Assembly (NCBI RefSeq): GCF_018687955.1 | Contig: NZ_CP061309.1 | Span: 863,564-927,563, forward strand | Source: Polynucleobacter ibericus | Lineage (GTDB): Bacteria > Pseudomonadota > Gammaproteobacteria > Burkholderiales > Burkholderiaceae | Direction: 5' to 3' | DNA: 64,000 bases | Part shown: positions 8,490 through 19,000 of the stretch, piece after piece | Layout of the letters: each line of letters begins with the position of its first letter | How positions within the stretch are numbered: the first letter of the stretch is position 1 | Made by a program: the position numbers and the translations under genes | Notes under the pieces: model-generated | Told to the model about the DNA's origin: nothing | Databases searched by the model: none | What the model saw: only the letters and a program-made list of their open reading frames with translations

Positions 8490-9247
8490 TTTTTATCCAT
8501 CCCCAATGGGCAGCACCAATGCCAGTGAAGACTCTGGTGAGCACCCGCATCGGTGGGGTTAGTCGAGAGCCATTCGATTCCTTAAATCTTGGCGATCATG
8601 TGGGGGATGACATTAATGATATTTTGCAGAATAGGGCGATCTTCACGAAAACATTTCCAGCGGAACCCATTTGGCTGAAACAAACTCATAGCACTATAGT
8701 CAGCACCCCACAAAACAGGCAATCCAACCCCGGGGTGCCAATTTACGCAGATGCATTAGTTAGCAATATTCCTGGAGAGGTATTGGTCATCATGACTGCA
8801 GATTGCTTACCAGTCCTGTTCACTAATTCCAGTGGAACCGTGATCGGTGCTGCTCATGCTGGCTGGAGAGGGCTTTGTGCTGGCGTTTTAGAGAATACCG
8901 TCGCTGAATTGCTAAATATCGCTGACGATAAAAATCCGACTGATTTGATGGCATGGCTTGGTCCTGCCATTGGCCCTGATGCATTTGAGGTTGGCGAAGA
9001 TGTCGTTACCGCATTCGCTGATTCTGGCTTCAATATTCCAGAACACGCTTTTAAGCCTATTCCTAATTTACCTGGAAAATTTCTTGCGGATATATATTTG
9101 CTGGCAAGAGCTCGCTTAGAGGTTTGTGGCGTTAAGGCAATTTTTGGTGGCGAATATTGCACCGTTAGAGACCGGGAGCAGTTTTTCTCTTATCGTCGCG
9201 ATGGTGAAACTGGTAGATTTGCTTCTGCTATCTGGATTTCAAAATAG
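8486..9247 (+). CDS. pgeF: Purine nucleoside phosphorylase / laccase-domain protein (YfiH/PgeF family)
   Basis: Multicopper-oxidase-like DUF152 protein. E. coli YfiH has been described as a peptidoglycan editing factor, and other members as purine nucleoside phosphorylases. The 253 residues carry the family signatures LKQTHS, MTADCLPVLF and AAHAGWRGL, which supply the zinc/copper-binding Cys and His residues. The start overlaps the rluD stop, the standard pairing for this gene. Its function in this organism is inferred from family only. Confidence 0.9.
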   Translation: MIFIHPQWAAPMPVKTLVSTRIGGVSREPFDSLNLGDHVGDDINDILQNRAIFTKTFPAEPIWLKQTHSTIVSTPQNRQSNPGVPIYADALVSNIPGEVLVIMTADCLPVLFTNSSGTVIGAAHAGWRGLCAGVLENTVAELLNIADDKNPTDLMAWLGPAIGPDAFEVGEDVVTAFADSGFNIPEHAFKPIPNLPGKFLADIYLLARARLEVCGVKAIFGGEYCTVRDREQFFSYRRDGETGRFASAIWISK

Positions 9248-9363
9248 ATTAAATGTGAAAGTATGCGGGTTACTACTAGCTTATCCTTTGGGCTAGGGTA
9301 TTTGCGTATAACTCTCTAGTGCTTAAGGGCGGAGAATGTCTCTAATTAATTGAAGAGACTATT
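9248..9363 (+). promoter_or_regulatory. phaC upstream region with a hairpin over the ribosome-binding site
   Basis: This 116-bp gap must carry the pha promoter. I see no convincing -35/-10 pair. Two inverted repeats are visible: a weak CTAGC/GCTAG pair near 9280-9300, and GTCTCT (9338-9343) with AGAGAC (9354-9359). The second would pair the GAAGAG that serves as the likely Shine-Dalgarno sequence just before the phaC ATG. Confidence 0.45.
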
Positions 9364-10998
9364 ATGTTTGCAGGCATGAATACCGGTGCAACGCCATCTT
9401 TGGCACCGCACCATATGGCGTTAATTCCGCCAGAGCGCTTATCCGAAATTCAAAAAGAGTATTTCACTGAGTTAGCGCATATTGCCACCAATCCTGAGGC
9501 GATTGAGGTTAAAGATCGTCGCTTCGCAGGTAAGGCATGGCACTCATCCTGGAGCAAAGTGATTGCGGCCACCTATTTGCTGAATTCAAAGCATTTAATG
9601 GAATTAGCGAAAGCGGTTGAGACGGACGAAAAGTCAAAGCAAAAAATTCTATTTACTACTGAGCAAATGATTGATGCGCTCTCGCCATCAAACTTTATTG
9701 CCACAAATCCAGAAGTACTCGAGAGCATCATTAGCTCCCAAGGACAATCCATTCAAAAAGGGATTGTGAACTTGTTGGGTGACATGAAAAAAGGCAAGGT
9801 TTCACAAACCGATGAGTCTGCTTTTGAGGTGGGGAAAAATATCGCCACTACTGAAGGTCATGTAGTGTTTCGTAATGAATTGTTTGAGTTAATTCAATAC
9901 ACACCATTAACAGAGCAAGTATTTGAACGTCCTTATCTGATGGTGCCTCCATGCATCAACAAATACTATATTTTGGATTTGCAGCCCGATAACTCTGTCG
10001 TTCGCCATATGGTGAGCCAAGGCCATACCGTTTTCCTAGTCTCATGGAAAAATCCAGATGCATCTATGGCGCAGGTAAGTTGGGATGATTACGTTGGTAC
10101 AGGTGTAATCAAGGCAATTGATGTCGTTAAGGAAATCGGCAATACCAAGCAAATTAATATTTTGGGTTTCTGCGTAGGGGGCACCCTAACGACTTCGGCA
10201 TTGGCCGTGCTAGCCGCTAGGGATGAGCACCCGGCAGCTAGCTTGACACTGTTTACTACCTTACTTGATTTCACTAATACCGGCATTCTGGATGTCTTTA
10301 TCGATGAAGGCATGGTCGAGATGCGAGAGAACAGCATCGGCGGTAAGGGCGGAAAGTACGGCATGATGTCGGGCTTAGATTTGGGAAATACCTTTTCCTT
10401 CTTGCGTCCAAATGATTTGGTTTGGAATTACGTTGTTGAAAACTATCTCAAAGGTAATTCACCACCGCCTTTTGACTTGTTGTACTGGAATGGAGACTCA
10501 ACCAACCTACCGGGCGCGATGTATTGCTGGTATTTGCGTCACACCTACTTGCAAAATGATTTGGTGAAGCCTAACAAGGTCAAAATTTGTGGCGAGAAAA
10601 TTGATCTTGGGAAAATTAAGTGCCCAGCATATTTGTATGCCTCACAAGAGGACCATATTGTTCCTTGGCAGTCTGCCTATGAATCCACGCATATTCTCAA
10701 GGGTAAAAACCGTTTTGTTCTCGGAGCATCTGGACACATTGCAGGCGTGATTAATCCGCCCGCTAAAAATAAACGCTATTACTTTGAAAACAGCAAGATT
10801 GCAGCAAGCGCTCAAGAGTGGCTAGAAGGTGCAAAGCAAATCACCGGTAGCTGGTGGCCTGATTACACCAAATGGCTTGAGCAGTTTGGTGGCGACAAAA
10901 AACCGGCAAGCACTGTTTTTGGAAATGCGAAGTACAAAAAAATGGAGGCTGCGCCAGGCGTCTATGTCAAAGAAAAAGCAACGCCGGAACTCAAATAA
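9364..10998 (+). CDS. phaC: Class I poly(3-hydroxyalkanoate) synthase
   Basis: Polymerises 3-hydroxyacyl-CoA into storage polyester on the granule surface. The 544-residue alpha/beta-hydrolase has the PhaC lipase-like box GFCVGG with the nucleophile Cys270, the Asp430 of the SQEDHIVPW segment and the His458 of GASGHIAG. The N-terminal alpha-helical region is of class I length, and there is no PhaE partner nearby. Followed 32 nt later by phaB with a good ribosome-binding site, so the two form an operon. phaR lies downstream. Confidence 0.96.
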   Translation: MFAGMNTGATPSLAPHHMALIPPERLSEIQKEYFTELAHIATNPEAIEVKDRRFAGKAWHSSWSKVIAATYLLNSKHLMELAKAVETDEKSKQKILFTTEQMIDALSPSNFIATNPEVLESIISSQGQSIQKGIVNLLGDMKKGKVSQTDESAFEVGKNIATTEGHVVFRNELFELIQYTPLTEQVFERPYLMVPPCINKYYILDLQPDNSVVRHMVSQGHTVFLVSWKNPDASMAQVSWDDYVGTGVIKAIDVVKEIGNTKQINILGFCVGGTLTTSALAVLAARDEHPAASLTLFTTLLDFTNTGILDVFIDEGMVEMRENSIGGKGGKYGMMSGLDLGNTFSFLRPNDLVWNYVVENYLKGNSPPPFDLLYWNGDSTNLPGAMYCWYLRHTYLQNDLVKPNKVKICGEKIDLGKIKCPAYLYASQEDHIVPWQSAYESTHILKGKNRFVLGASGHIAGVINPPAKNKRYYFENSKIAASAQEWLEGAKQITGSWWPDYTKWLEQFGGDKKPASTVFGNAKYKKMEAAPGVYVKEKATPELK

Positions 10999-11030
10999 CA
11001 ATTAACGAAGGTTTTTAAAAGGGGAATGTA

Positions 11031-11771
11031 ATGTCTCAAAAAGTCGCATATGTAACTGGTGGTATGGGTGGTATTGGTACCGCTATTTGTCAACGTCTCG
11101 CTAAGGACGGCTTTAAGGTGATTGCTGGCTGTGGACCCAATTCTCCGCGCAAAGACCGCTGGCTTGGTGAGCAAAAAGCCCTCGGCTATGACTTTATCGC
11201 CTCTGAAGGTAACGTTTCCGACTGGGACAGCACTGTTGCTGCCTTTGAAAAGGTGAAGGCTGAGTTGGGTCGTGTAGACGTATTGGTAAATAACGCCGGT
11301 ATTACCCGTGACAGCGTTTTCCGCAAAATGACTCCCGATGCTTGGAAAGCCGTCATTGATACCAATCTGAACTCCTTGTTTAACGTAACGAAACAAGTGA
11401 TTGATGGCATGGTTGAAAACAACTGGGGTCGCATTATCAATATCTCATCTGTAAATGGTCAAAAAGGTCAATTTGGCCAAGCCAACTATTCCACTGCTAA
11501 GGCAGGTTTACATGGCTTTACGATGGCTTTAGCTCAAGAAGTGGCCACTAAAGGTGTAACCGTTAATACAGTTTCTCCTGGCTACATTGGTACTGATATG
11601 GTGAAAGCCATTCGTGAAGATGTCCTGGAAAAGATCGTTTCCGGTATTCCCGTTAAGCGTTTAGGCACGCCTGAAGAGATCGCTTCAATCTGTTGCTGGA
11701 TTGCTTCTGATGATGGTGGCTATGCAACTGGTGCAGACTTCTCATTAAACGGTGGTATTCATACCGGTTAA
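11031..11771 (+). CDS. phaB: Acetoacetyl-CoA reductase (NADPH)
   Basis: Short-chain dehydrogenase that reduces acetoacetyl-CoA to (R)-3-hydroxybutyryl-CoA, the PhaC monomer. The 246 residues show the nucleotide-binding TGGMGGIG motif (9-16), NNAG (87-90), and the catalytic Ser140, Tyr153 and Lys157. The sequence closely resembles Ralstonia PhaB rather than the general FabG. AAGGGGA precedes the ATG. The usual phaA gene between phaC and phaB is absent; a thiolase is found 2 kb further on. Confidence 0.95.
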   Translation: MSQKVAYVTGGMGGIGTAICQRLAKDGFKVIAGCGPNSPRKDRWLGEQKALGYDFIASEGNVSDWDSTVAAFEKVKAELGRVDVLVNNAGITRDSVFRKMTPDAWKAVIDTNLNSLFNVTKQVIDGMVENNWGRIINISSVNGQKGQFGQANYSTAKAGLHGFTMALAQEVATKGVTVNTVSPGYIGTDMVKAIREDVLEKIVSGIPVKRLGTPEEIASICCWIASDDGGYATGADFSLNGGIHTG

Positions 11772-11889
11772 TATTGCACCGCAGCATTTATTGCTGTATT
11801 TGTAGTACGCAACACAGCGTATTTACCTTTTGGCCTAACTAGGGCTAAACTACGCTGATGTTGCGATGCAGTAAAGAGTAAGGATAAAA
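11772..11889 (+). promoter_or_regulatory. phaB-phaR intergenic region with TGC-rich inverted motifs
   Basis: Two TGC/GCA-rich motifs occur: TTGCACCGCAGCA at 11774-11786, followed by TTGCTG at 11791-11796, and TTGCGATGCAG at 11861-11871, just before phaR. PhaR proteins are known to bind TGC-rich DNA and to control their own genes, so these are candidate autoregulatory sites. AAGGA lies 7 nt before the phaR ATG. Confidence 0.4.
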
Positions 11890-12450
11890 ATGGTTACCCG
11901 CGCTAAACGAGCTGGCGAAGATCGGCTCATTAAGAAATACCCGAATCGTCGTCTCTACGACACTCAAACCAGTACGTATGTCACTTTGTCAGACATTAAG
12001 AACTTGGTCATGGGAAGTGAAGTTTTCAAAGTTGTTGACGCTAAAACTGAAGAAGATTTAACGCGCAATATTTTGCTGCAAATTATTCTTGAAGAAGAAG
12101 CTGGTGGTGCACCAGTGTTCTCTACGCAAATGCTTTCTCAGATTATTCGCTTCTATGGAAATTCCATGCAAGGTTTGATGGGAAATTACCTCGAAAAGAC
12201 AATGCAATCTTTTGTGGATATTCACAACAAGCTCGGCGATCAAACTAAGGGACTTGCTGCTGGTAGCACTCCAGAGGCCTGGTCTCAAATGATGAATCTG
12301 CAAAACCCACTGATGCAAGGCTTGATGGGCAACTACATGGAGCAGAGCAAAGATCTCTTCATTAAGATGCAGGAGCAAGTGCAAGGTTCGCAAAACATCT
12401 TTGGAAACTTCCCGTTTTCACCACAGCCTAATAAAACTGAAAAAGAATAG
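11890..12450 (+). CDS. phaR: Polyhydroxyalkanoate synthesis repressor PhaR
   Basis: Repressor that binds both DNA and PHB granules and controls phasin and pha genes. The 186 residues begin with the conserved PHB-accumulation DNA-binding domain ([20 protein letters not shown], residues 13-32). A PHB-binding region follows, rich in Met and Gln and with two similar LMGNYLE/LMGNYME segments. It has its own intergenic region with TGC-rich motifs. rimO begins 2 nt after its stop. Confidence 0.95.
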   Translation: MVTRAKRAGEDRLIKKYPNRRLYDTQTSTYVTLSDIKNLVMGSEVFKVVDAKTEEDLTRNILLQIILEEEAGGAPVFSTQMLSQIIRFYGNSMQGLMGNYLEKTMQSFVDIHNKLGDQTKGLAAGSTPEAWSQMMNLQNPLMQGLMGNYMEQSKDLFIKMQEQVQGSQNIFGNFPFSPQPNKTEKE

Positions 12451-12452
12451 TT

Positions 12453-13811
12453 GTGGCTGGAAAAATTGGATTTGTATCCTTAGGCTGCCCTAAGGCGCTA
12501 GTAGATTCTGAACTGATCCTGACGCAACTTAGCGCTGAAGGATACGAGACAGCCAAAGACTATTCTGGCGCGGATCTCGTTGTTGTTAACACCTGCGGTT
12601 TTATTGATTCAGCAGTTGAGGAGAGCCTCTCCGCTATTGGTGAGGCCTTAGCCGAAAACGGCAAAGTTATTGTGACTGGTTGTTTGGGTGCTAGAAAGAA
12701 TACCGATGGCAGCGATCTGATTTCCAGTATTCACCCTAAAGTCCTTGCTGTTACAGGGCCCCATGCTACTGATGAGGTCATGCAAGCGATTCATTTGCAT
12801 TTACCCAAGCCGCATGATCCATTTACAGATTTAGTACCACCAGCCGGTGTAAAACTTACACCAAAGCATTACGCTTATCTCAAAATTAGCGAGGGTTGTA
12901 ATCATCGCTGTACTTTTTGCATCATCCCGAATATGCGGGGGGATTTAGTTTCACGTCCCATAGGTGAAGTCTTGCTTGAAGCTAAGCGCCTATTTGAGTC
13001 CGGCGTAAAAGAGTTATTGGTTGTATCGCAAGATACAAGTGCCTATGGTGTGGATATTCAATATCGCACCGGCTTTTGGGATGGCAAACCAGTTAAAACT
13101 AAGATGTTCGATTTGGTGAATGCCTTAAATCAAATTGCGCGCGAGCATCAAGCTTGGGTGAGATTGCATTATGTATACCCCTATCCGCATGTGGATGATG
13201 TGCTGCCTTTAATGGCTGAATTCTCAGAGCATGGTTATGGCGTTCTTCCATACTTGGATATTCCGCTGCAACATGCCCACCCGGATGTTCTCAAGCGCAT
13301 GAAGCGTCCTGCTAGCGGTGAAAAGAATATAGAGCGCATCTTGGCATGGCGTGATGCTTGTCCCGATCTCGTGATTCGCAGCACCTTTATTGCAGGCTTT
13401 CCTGGTGAAACCGAGCAAGAGTTTGAATATCTTCTGAATTTCTTAGATGAAGCTCAAATTGATAGAGCAGGCTGTTTTGCCTACTCTCCCGTCGATGGCG
13501 CTACAGCCAATCAATTAGAAAACCCTGTTCCTGAAGAGATTCGTGAAGAGCGTCGAGCCAGATTCATGGCTAAAGCAGAAGAAATCTCTATAAAGCGACT
13601 TGCCAAAAAAGTAGGCAAGCGCATTCAGGTGATTATTGATCGAGTAGATGACCAGGGTGGAATTGGGCGCAGCATTGGTGATGCCCCCGAAATTGATGGT
13701 TTAGTGAGGGTTTTGCCGCCTAGCAAGCCTTCCAAACGCTATCGCGCCGGAGAAATCATCCGAGCAACGGTTATTGGCTCCCAAGGGCATGACCTAATAG
13801 CCGAAACTTGA
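12453..13811 (+). CDS. rimO: Ribosomal protein S12 methylthiotransferase RimO
   Basis: Radical-SAM enzyme that adds a methylthio group to Asp88 of ribosomal protein S12. The 452 residues have the N-terminal MTTase domain with cluster cysteines C12, C48 and C77, the radical-SAM motif C149xxxC153xxC156, and a C-terminal TRAM domain. The [12 protein letters not shown] start separates it from MiaB. The GTG start lies 2 nt after the phaR stop with no clear Shine-Dalgarno sequence, so it probably depends on coupling to phaR. Confidence 0.95.
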   Translation: MAGKIGFVSLGCPKALVDSELILTQLSAEGYETAKDYSGADLVVVNTCGFIDSAVEESLSAIGEALAENGKVIVTGCLGARKNTDGSDLISSIHPKVLAVTGPHATDEVMQAIHLHLPKPHDPFTDLVPPAGVKLTPKHYAYLKISEGCNHRCTFCIIPNMRGDLVSRPIGEVLLEAKRLFESGVKELLVVSQDTSAYGVDIQYRTGFWDGKPVKTKMFDLVNALNQIAREHQAWVRLHYVYPYPHVDDVLPLMAEFSEHGYGVLPYLDIPLQHAHPDVLKRMKRPASGEKNIERILAWRDACPDLVIRSTFIAGFPGETEQEFEYLLNFLDEAQIDRAGCFAYSPVDGATANQLENPVPEEIREERRARFMAKAEEISIKRLAKKVGKRIQVIIDRVDDQGGIGRSIGDAPEIDGLVRVLPPSKPSKRYRAGEIIRATVIGSQGHDLIAET

Positions 13812-13890
13812 CGAATGCAATAAAACTGATAGTTGAATTACTTTTTAGTACTTATTTAGTGCAGTGTCAGCCCATGAATTGGGCTTAGCA

Positions 13891-13896
13891 AAGGGG
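13891..13896 (+). promoter_or_regulatory. Shine-Dalgarno sequence that fixes the thiolase start
   Basis: AAGGGG is 6 nt before the ATG at 13903. The frame is open further upstream to a GTG at 13864, but only this ATG has a ribosome-binding site and gives the usual thiolase N-terminus. Confidence 0.75.
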
Positions 13897-13902
13897 ATTG
13901 AT

Positions 13903-15087
13903 ATGAGTCGTGATGTCGTTGTCTTAAGTGCAGTTCGTTCCGCAATTGGCACCTTTAATGGTTCCCTCAGCAGCTTTGAGCCTTCTGAGCTAGGCGGCAT
14001 TGTGATGAAAGAGGCAGTTGCTCGCTCAGGTGTTGATCCAGCTTTAATTAACTACGTTACTGTGGGGAATACCATTCCAACAGATAGTCGTTATGCCTAT
14101 GTTGCTCGCGTAGCATCTATTCAGGCTGGCTTGCCAATGGAATCTGTGGCAATGGCGTTGAATCGTTTGTGTAGCTCAGGCTTGCAAGCAATTGTGACAA
14201 CTGCACAGCAAATTATGTTGGGTGATTGTGACTATGGTGTTGGTGGCGGTGTTGAGGTGATGTCACGCGGTATGTATGGATCACCAGCAATGCGTAGCGG
14301 TGCGCGCATGGGTGATACCAAAATGCTCGATTTGATGGTGGCAGTTTTGACTGACCCATTTGGTGTTGGTCATATGGGCGTCACTGCAGAAAATCTCGTA
14401 GAGAAATGGAAGCTTACCCGTGAGGAGCAAGATGCACTGGCAGTTGAGTCACATCGCCGTGCAGCAAATGCTATTAAAGAAGGTCGCTTTAAATCTCAGA
14501 TTGTTCCAATCACGATTAAAACTCGCAAGGGCGATATCGTGTTTGATACCGATGAGCATTGCAAGCCAGATACCACTATGGAAACACTTGGCAAGATGAA
14601 GGCCGTGTTCAAAAAAGAAGGCGGCTCCGTTACTGCGGGTAATGCCTCAGGCATTAACGATGGCGCCGCATTCTTTGTATTGGCTGATGCTGAAACTGCG
14701 AAGAAGGCCGGTCATAAACCGATTGCCCGTTTAGTTTCTTATGCAGTTGCTGGTGTGCCAAACCACATCATGGGTGAAGGTCCAATCCCGGCTACCAAAA
14801 TTGCTCTAGAGCGCGCAGGCCTCAAGTTAGATCAAATCGATGTGATTGAATCTAATGAAGCTTTTGCTGCTCAAGCCTTGGCGGTGACTAAAGGCTTGGG
14901 TTTAGATCCAGCTAAGACTAACGTGAATGGTGGCGCCATTGCATTGGGTCACCCAATTGGTTGCTCTGGTGCAGCAATTGCTACTAAAGCAATTCATGAG
15001 CTTCATCGCGTGCAAGGCAAATATGCATTGGTAACGATGTGTATTGGCGGTGGCCAAGGTATCGCGACTATTTTTGAGCGTCTGTAA
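13903..15087 (+). CDS. bktB: Beta-ketothiolase, BktB type (acetyl-CoA C-acyltransferase)
   Basis: Condenses two acyl-CoA units to 3-ketoacyl-CoA, the first step of PHA synthesis. The 394 residues have the nucleophile Cys90 in NRLCSSGLQ, His350 in GHPIG and Cys380 in CIGGGQG. The sequence follows Ralstonia BktB closely (VVVLSAVRSAIGTF start, NRLC rather than the PhaA pattern). BktB enzymes accept propionyl-CoA as well as acetyl-CoA. It stands behind phaR-rimO and has its own 91-bp upstream gap. Confidence 0.92.
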   Translation: MSRDVVVLSAVRSAIGTFNGSLSSFEPSELGGIVMKEAVARSGVDPALINYVTVGNTIPTDSRYAYVARVASIQAGLPMESVAMALNRLCSSGLQAIVTTAQQIMLGDCDYGVGGGVEVMSRGMYGSPAMRSGARMGDTKMLDLMVAVLTDPFGVGHMGVTAENLVEKWKLTREEQDALAVESHRRAANAIKEGRFKSQIVPITIKTRKGDIVFDTDEHCKPDTTMETLGKMKAVFKKEGGSVTAGNASGINDGAAFFVLADAETAKKAGHKPIARLVSYAVAGVPNHIMGEGPIPATKIALERAGLKLDQIDVIESNEAFAAQALAVTKGLGLDPAKTNVNGGAIALGHPIGCSGAAIATKAIHELHRVQGKYALVTMCIGGGQGIATIFERL

Positions 15088-15108
15088 GCTCTGAAATAGA
15101 TATCAAAA

Positions 15109-15130
15109 TTACCCTGATCTCTTGGGTAAA
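15109..15130. terminator. Weak stem-loop between bktB and serB
   Basis: TTACCC and GGGTAA pair across a 9-base loop. A short T run follows only in the minus-strand direction, so it would act for serB if at all. Confidence 0.3.
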
Positions 15131-15133
15131 AAC

Positions 15134-16024
15134 TTAGGAGATCAGTAGTAAAGCAGCATCTAAGCCGACTCGGTCAAAAGCCGCGTCGGCTTTTTCTTTG
15201 ACAAGAGGCTTGGCTTGATAGGCAATGCTAATTCCAGAGCCGTTCATCATGATTAAATCATTAGCGCCATCACCCATCGTGATGGAATTCGCTTTAGTGC
15301 AACCGAGGCGGGCGCAGACTGCATCTAGGTGAGCAGCCTTCGCTACGCCATCAACAATATCACCGAGGACTCTGCCGGTTAACTTGCCATCGATGATTTC
15401 AAGGGTGTTGGCTTGGGTTTGCTTAAAGCCTAATTGCTCGCGCAGCTTTTCCGTAAAGAATGTAAAGCCGCCGGAGACAAGAAGGGTATATATGCCCCGC
15501 TCGTTAGCTCCAGCCAAAAGCTCTACAGCACCTGGATTGGAGCGTAAACGCTCGCGATAAACCGAATCGAGTGCATCGGCATGGACACCCTCTAGCAGCG
15601 CAACACGCCTACGCAAGCTCTCCTTAAAGTCTTTAATTTCACCGCGCATAGTGGCTTCAGTGATTTCTGCGACTGCAGATTTTTTGCCTGTGAAATCCGC
15701 AATCTCATCTATACATTCGATATTAATTAGTGTTGAGTCCATATCCATGGCTAAAACACGAATATCTTGAGCAATGAGATCAGGTTTTAGAAAGCAGAGA
15801 TCGGTATTAAAATTTGCGGTAATGGTTCTTAGTTGCTCTCGCTGTGTGGTATCTAGATGGGCATTAGATTCAAAACGCTCGATATAGTAAGTTCCATTTC
15901 CCGCCTGTCCACCGATAGAGTGGAGCGAAATACCAAACTTCAAGGCTTGATCCTTTAAAGAAAAGATCAGTTTCTCAGCTATGGGCTCTCTGGATAGGGT
16001 TACAAGGACTTGGTGGTTGGGCAT
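15134..16024 (-). CDS. serB: Phosphoserine phosphatase
   Basis: Last step of serine synthesis, dephosphorylating L-phosphoserine; cytoplasmic HAD enzyme. The 296 residues have a regulatory ACT-like N-terminal region (about 1-75) and a HAD domain with the nucleophile motif DMDST (Asp94, Asp96), the SGGF motif and the GDGAND motif. It follows mfd on the same strand with 21 bp between them and is probably co-transcribed. Confidence 0.95.
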   Translation of the reverse strand: MPNHQVLVTLSREPIAEKLIFSLKDQALKFGISLHSIGGQAGNGTYYIERFESNAHLDTTQREQLRTITANFNTDLCFLKPDLIAQDIRVLAMDMDSTLINIECIDEIADFTGKKSAVAEITEATMRGEIKDFKESLRRRVALLEGVHADALDSVYRERLRSNPGAVELLAGANERGIYTLLVSGGFTFFTEKLREQLGFKQTQANTLEIIDGKLTGRVLGDIVDGVAKAAHLDAVCARLGCTKANSITMGDGANDLIMMNGSGISIAYQAKPLVKEKADAAFDRVGLDAALLLIS

Positions 16025-16045
16025 AACTTAATCATAATCGGATTT

Positions 16046-19000
16046 TTAGCTTACTTTTGCAGAGCTTAAGACTGCTGATTCATTCAGGCGTCGCAAGATA
16101 TTGCGAATAGCATCCAGTCGTTGCTCTAGCTTCTCAAATTCACGCTCTTTCTGCGGAAGCACCTTCAGTTTATCTTGACCATTGAGCTGAATATATTTTG
16201 AAGACTGTATTAGTTGAATAATCTTCATCGGATCAATCGGTGGATTCGGAATAAATTGAATCTGAATAGAACTAGGGGTTGCATCAATCTTTTTGATGCC
16301 AAAACCCGTCATCTCTAAACGAAGGCGATGAGTCTCATAAAAAGATTTGGCCTGATCAGGCAGGTCGCCAAAGCGATCTACTAACTCTTCTCGCAATCCC
16401 ATTAATTCTGAGAAATCATGCGTGCCAGCAAAGCGTTTGTACAAAGATAGTCGCTCATGAACATCAGGGCAATAATCTTCGGGAAGAAGGGCTGGCAACC
16501 CAAGATTAACATCGGTAGTGGCCTGCAATGGAGAGAGCAAGTCAGGCTCTTTACCACTTCGCAGTGATTTGACTGCGCGGTTCAACATCTCGGTATAAAG
16601 CTGGAAACCAATCTCATGGATTTCTCCGGACTGTTTGTCTCCCAGTACCTCACCAGCCCCGCGTATCTCTAGGTCATGCATGGCTAAGTAGAAGCCAGAG
16701 CCGAGCTCTTCCATTGCCTGAATAGCGTTCAACCTTAGTTGTGCTTGTTTGCTGAGTGCCTCAGGATCAGGAACCAGTAAATATGCATAGGCCTGGTGGT
16801 GTGAGCGTCCAACACGTCCTCGTAATTGATGTAATTGAGCTAAACCAAATTTATCTGCACGATGCATGATGATGGTATTGGCTGTGGGAACGTCAATACC
16901 GGTTTCAATAATGGTGGTACATAACAAGATATTGGTGCGCTGGGTTACAAACTCACGCATGACAGACTCCAGCTCACGCTCATGCATTTGTCCGTGGGCA
17001 ACACTAATGCGAGCCTCAGGAATCAGCTCCTGGAGTGCATGTTTACGATTCTGAATGGTTTCTACTTCGTTATGCAGGAAATAAACCTGACCACCACGTT
17101 TAATTTCACGTAGTACTGCTTCACGAATAACACCATCTCCCTCACGTCGCACAAAGGTTTTAATGGCAAGCCGCTTCTGTGGTGCTGTGGCAATAATCGA
17201 GAACTCACGTAAACCTTCCATAGCCATGCCGAGTGTTCTCGGAATTGGGGTAGCGGTTAGCGTCAGGATATCAACTTCAGCGCGCAGAGCCTTGAGGGCA
17301 TCTTTCTGGCGTACACCAAAACGATGCTCTTCATCCACAATGACTAAGCCAAGATTGGCGAACTGGGTTTCTTTAGAAAGCAGTTTATGTGTGCCAATGA
17401 TGATGTCTGCATCACCTTTTGCGATTGCTTCTAAAGCGGAATTGATTTCTTTGGTGGTTTTAAAACGTGAGAGTTCAACAATGCGCACGGGCCAATCTGC
17501 AAAGCGATCCTTCCAGGTGGCCACATGTTGTTCAGCAAGTAGAGTGGTCGGTGCCAAGATGGCTACTTGTTTACCACCCATGACTGCAACAAAACTCGCC
17601 CGCAAGGCGACCTCTGTTTTTCCAAAACCAACATCACCACAAACTAATCGATCCATTGGTGTACCGCTAGTCATATCGCCAATGACGGCTGCAATAGCAT
17701 TGGCTTGGTCTGGGGTTTCTTCAAAGCCAAAGCTTTCAGCAAATGCCGCATAGTCATGAGCTGAAAACTCAAATGCATGTCCTTTGCGTATGGCTCTTGC
17801 AGCATATAAGCCTAACAGTTCAGCAGCAGTATCCCGAATCTGTTGGGCAGCCTTACGCTTGGCCTTATCCCATTGTCCTGAGCCCAGTTGATGCAATGGG
17901 GCTGAATCGGGGTCCGAGCCAGCATAACGCGTCACCATTTGGAGCTGCTGCACGGGTACGTATAAGGTTGCTTGGCCTGCATATTGCAAATGCAAAAACT
18001 CTTCGAAAATCGGTGCTTCTTTAGGCGGCGCTAAATTGAGAAGCACTAAGCCTTGGTAACGTCCAATGCCATGTTCAGCGTGAACTACGGGATCGCCGAT
18101 CTTGAGTTCTGACAGATCCTTAAACAGCATGTCAGGGTCAGCACTCTCACTCGCTTTGCCTTTACGTCTTTGCCTTGCTGTAGTGGTGAATAGTTCTGCT
18201 TCGGTAATAACCAGCAGATTTTCAGCGGGCCAAGAAAAGCCGTTGAAAAGTGGTGCAGTAACCAGGCCAAATAAAGAATCACTCTTTATAAAATCCGCAA
18301 TACTATCGAAGCCCTCTGGCTTGAGCGGATAAAGGGGTTTGCCACCCTGTCCAGCTACCGAGTTACTCTCATCAAAGAGTTGCCGAATGGATTCTTTACG
18401 TCCCGCACTATCGCTGCAGACTAGGACACGAACTTTCTCTGATGCGACTACTTTGCGTAGAAGGTTTATCGGATCGTTATCGCGACGATGAACTGCAATA
18501 TCAGGAACAGCTAAAAATTGACTTTTCTCTGCTCCATCTTTTTCAAGTGTCAAGCGTGCATAGGATTTTGATATCGTAAAGAATTCATCAACATCTAGGA
18601 ATAACTCTTTTGGCGGCAGAATTGGACGATCCAAATCGTGCTTAAGAAACTCATAACGTGACAGCGTGTCTTTCCAAAAGCCTTTGATCGTGTCCTCAGC
18701 ATCACCAATGCTGACTAGCCATACCGGATCGCCTGAACGTGGAAAGTAGTCAAAGAGATTGGATCGCTCTTCAAAGAAAAGAGGTAGGTAGGATTCAATA
18801 CCAGCGCTGGGTATACCTAAGTTAGCGTCTTTGTAAATTGAACAGCGGCTGGGATCACCTTCAAATACTTCTCTCCAGCGGCCCCTAAATGCAGTGCGTG
18901 AGGCATCATCAAAGGGAAACTCATGTCCAGGGAGCAGGCGAACTTCTTTAACGGGATAAAGGCTGCGTTGAGTATCGGGATCAAATGCCCTAATTTGTTC

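Noticed and set aside
10962-11396. A 144-codon minus-strand frame across the phaC-phaB junction
   Set aside because: Both phaC and phaB are well supported on the plus strand, and the reverse frame has no known motif.
17163-17753. A 196-codon open frame on the plus strand opposite mfd
   Set aside because: The mfd translation has every conserved motif through this stretch, and the opposite frame has no recognisable protein character or ribosome-binding site. It is a coding shadow.
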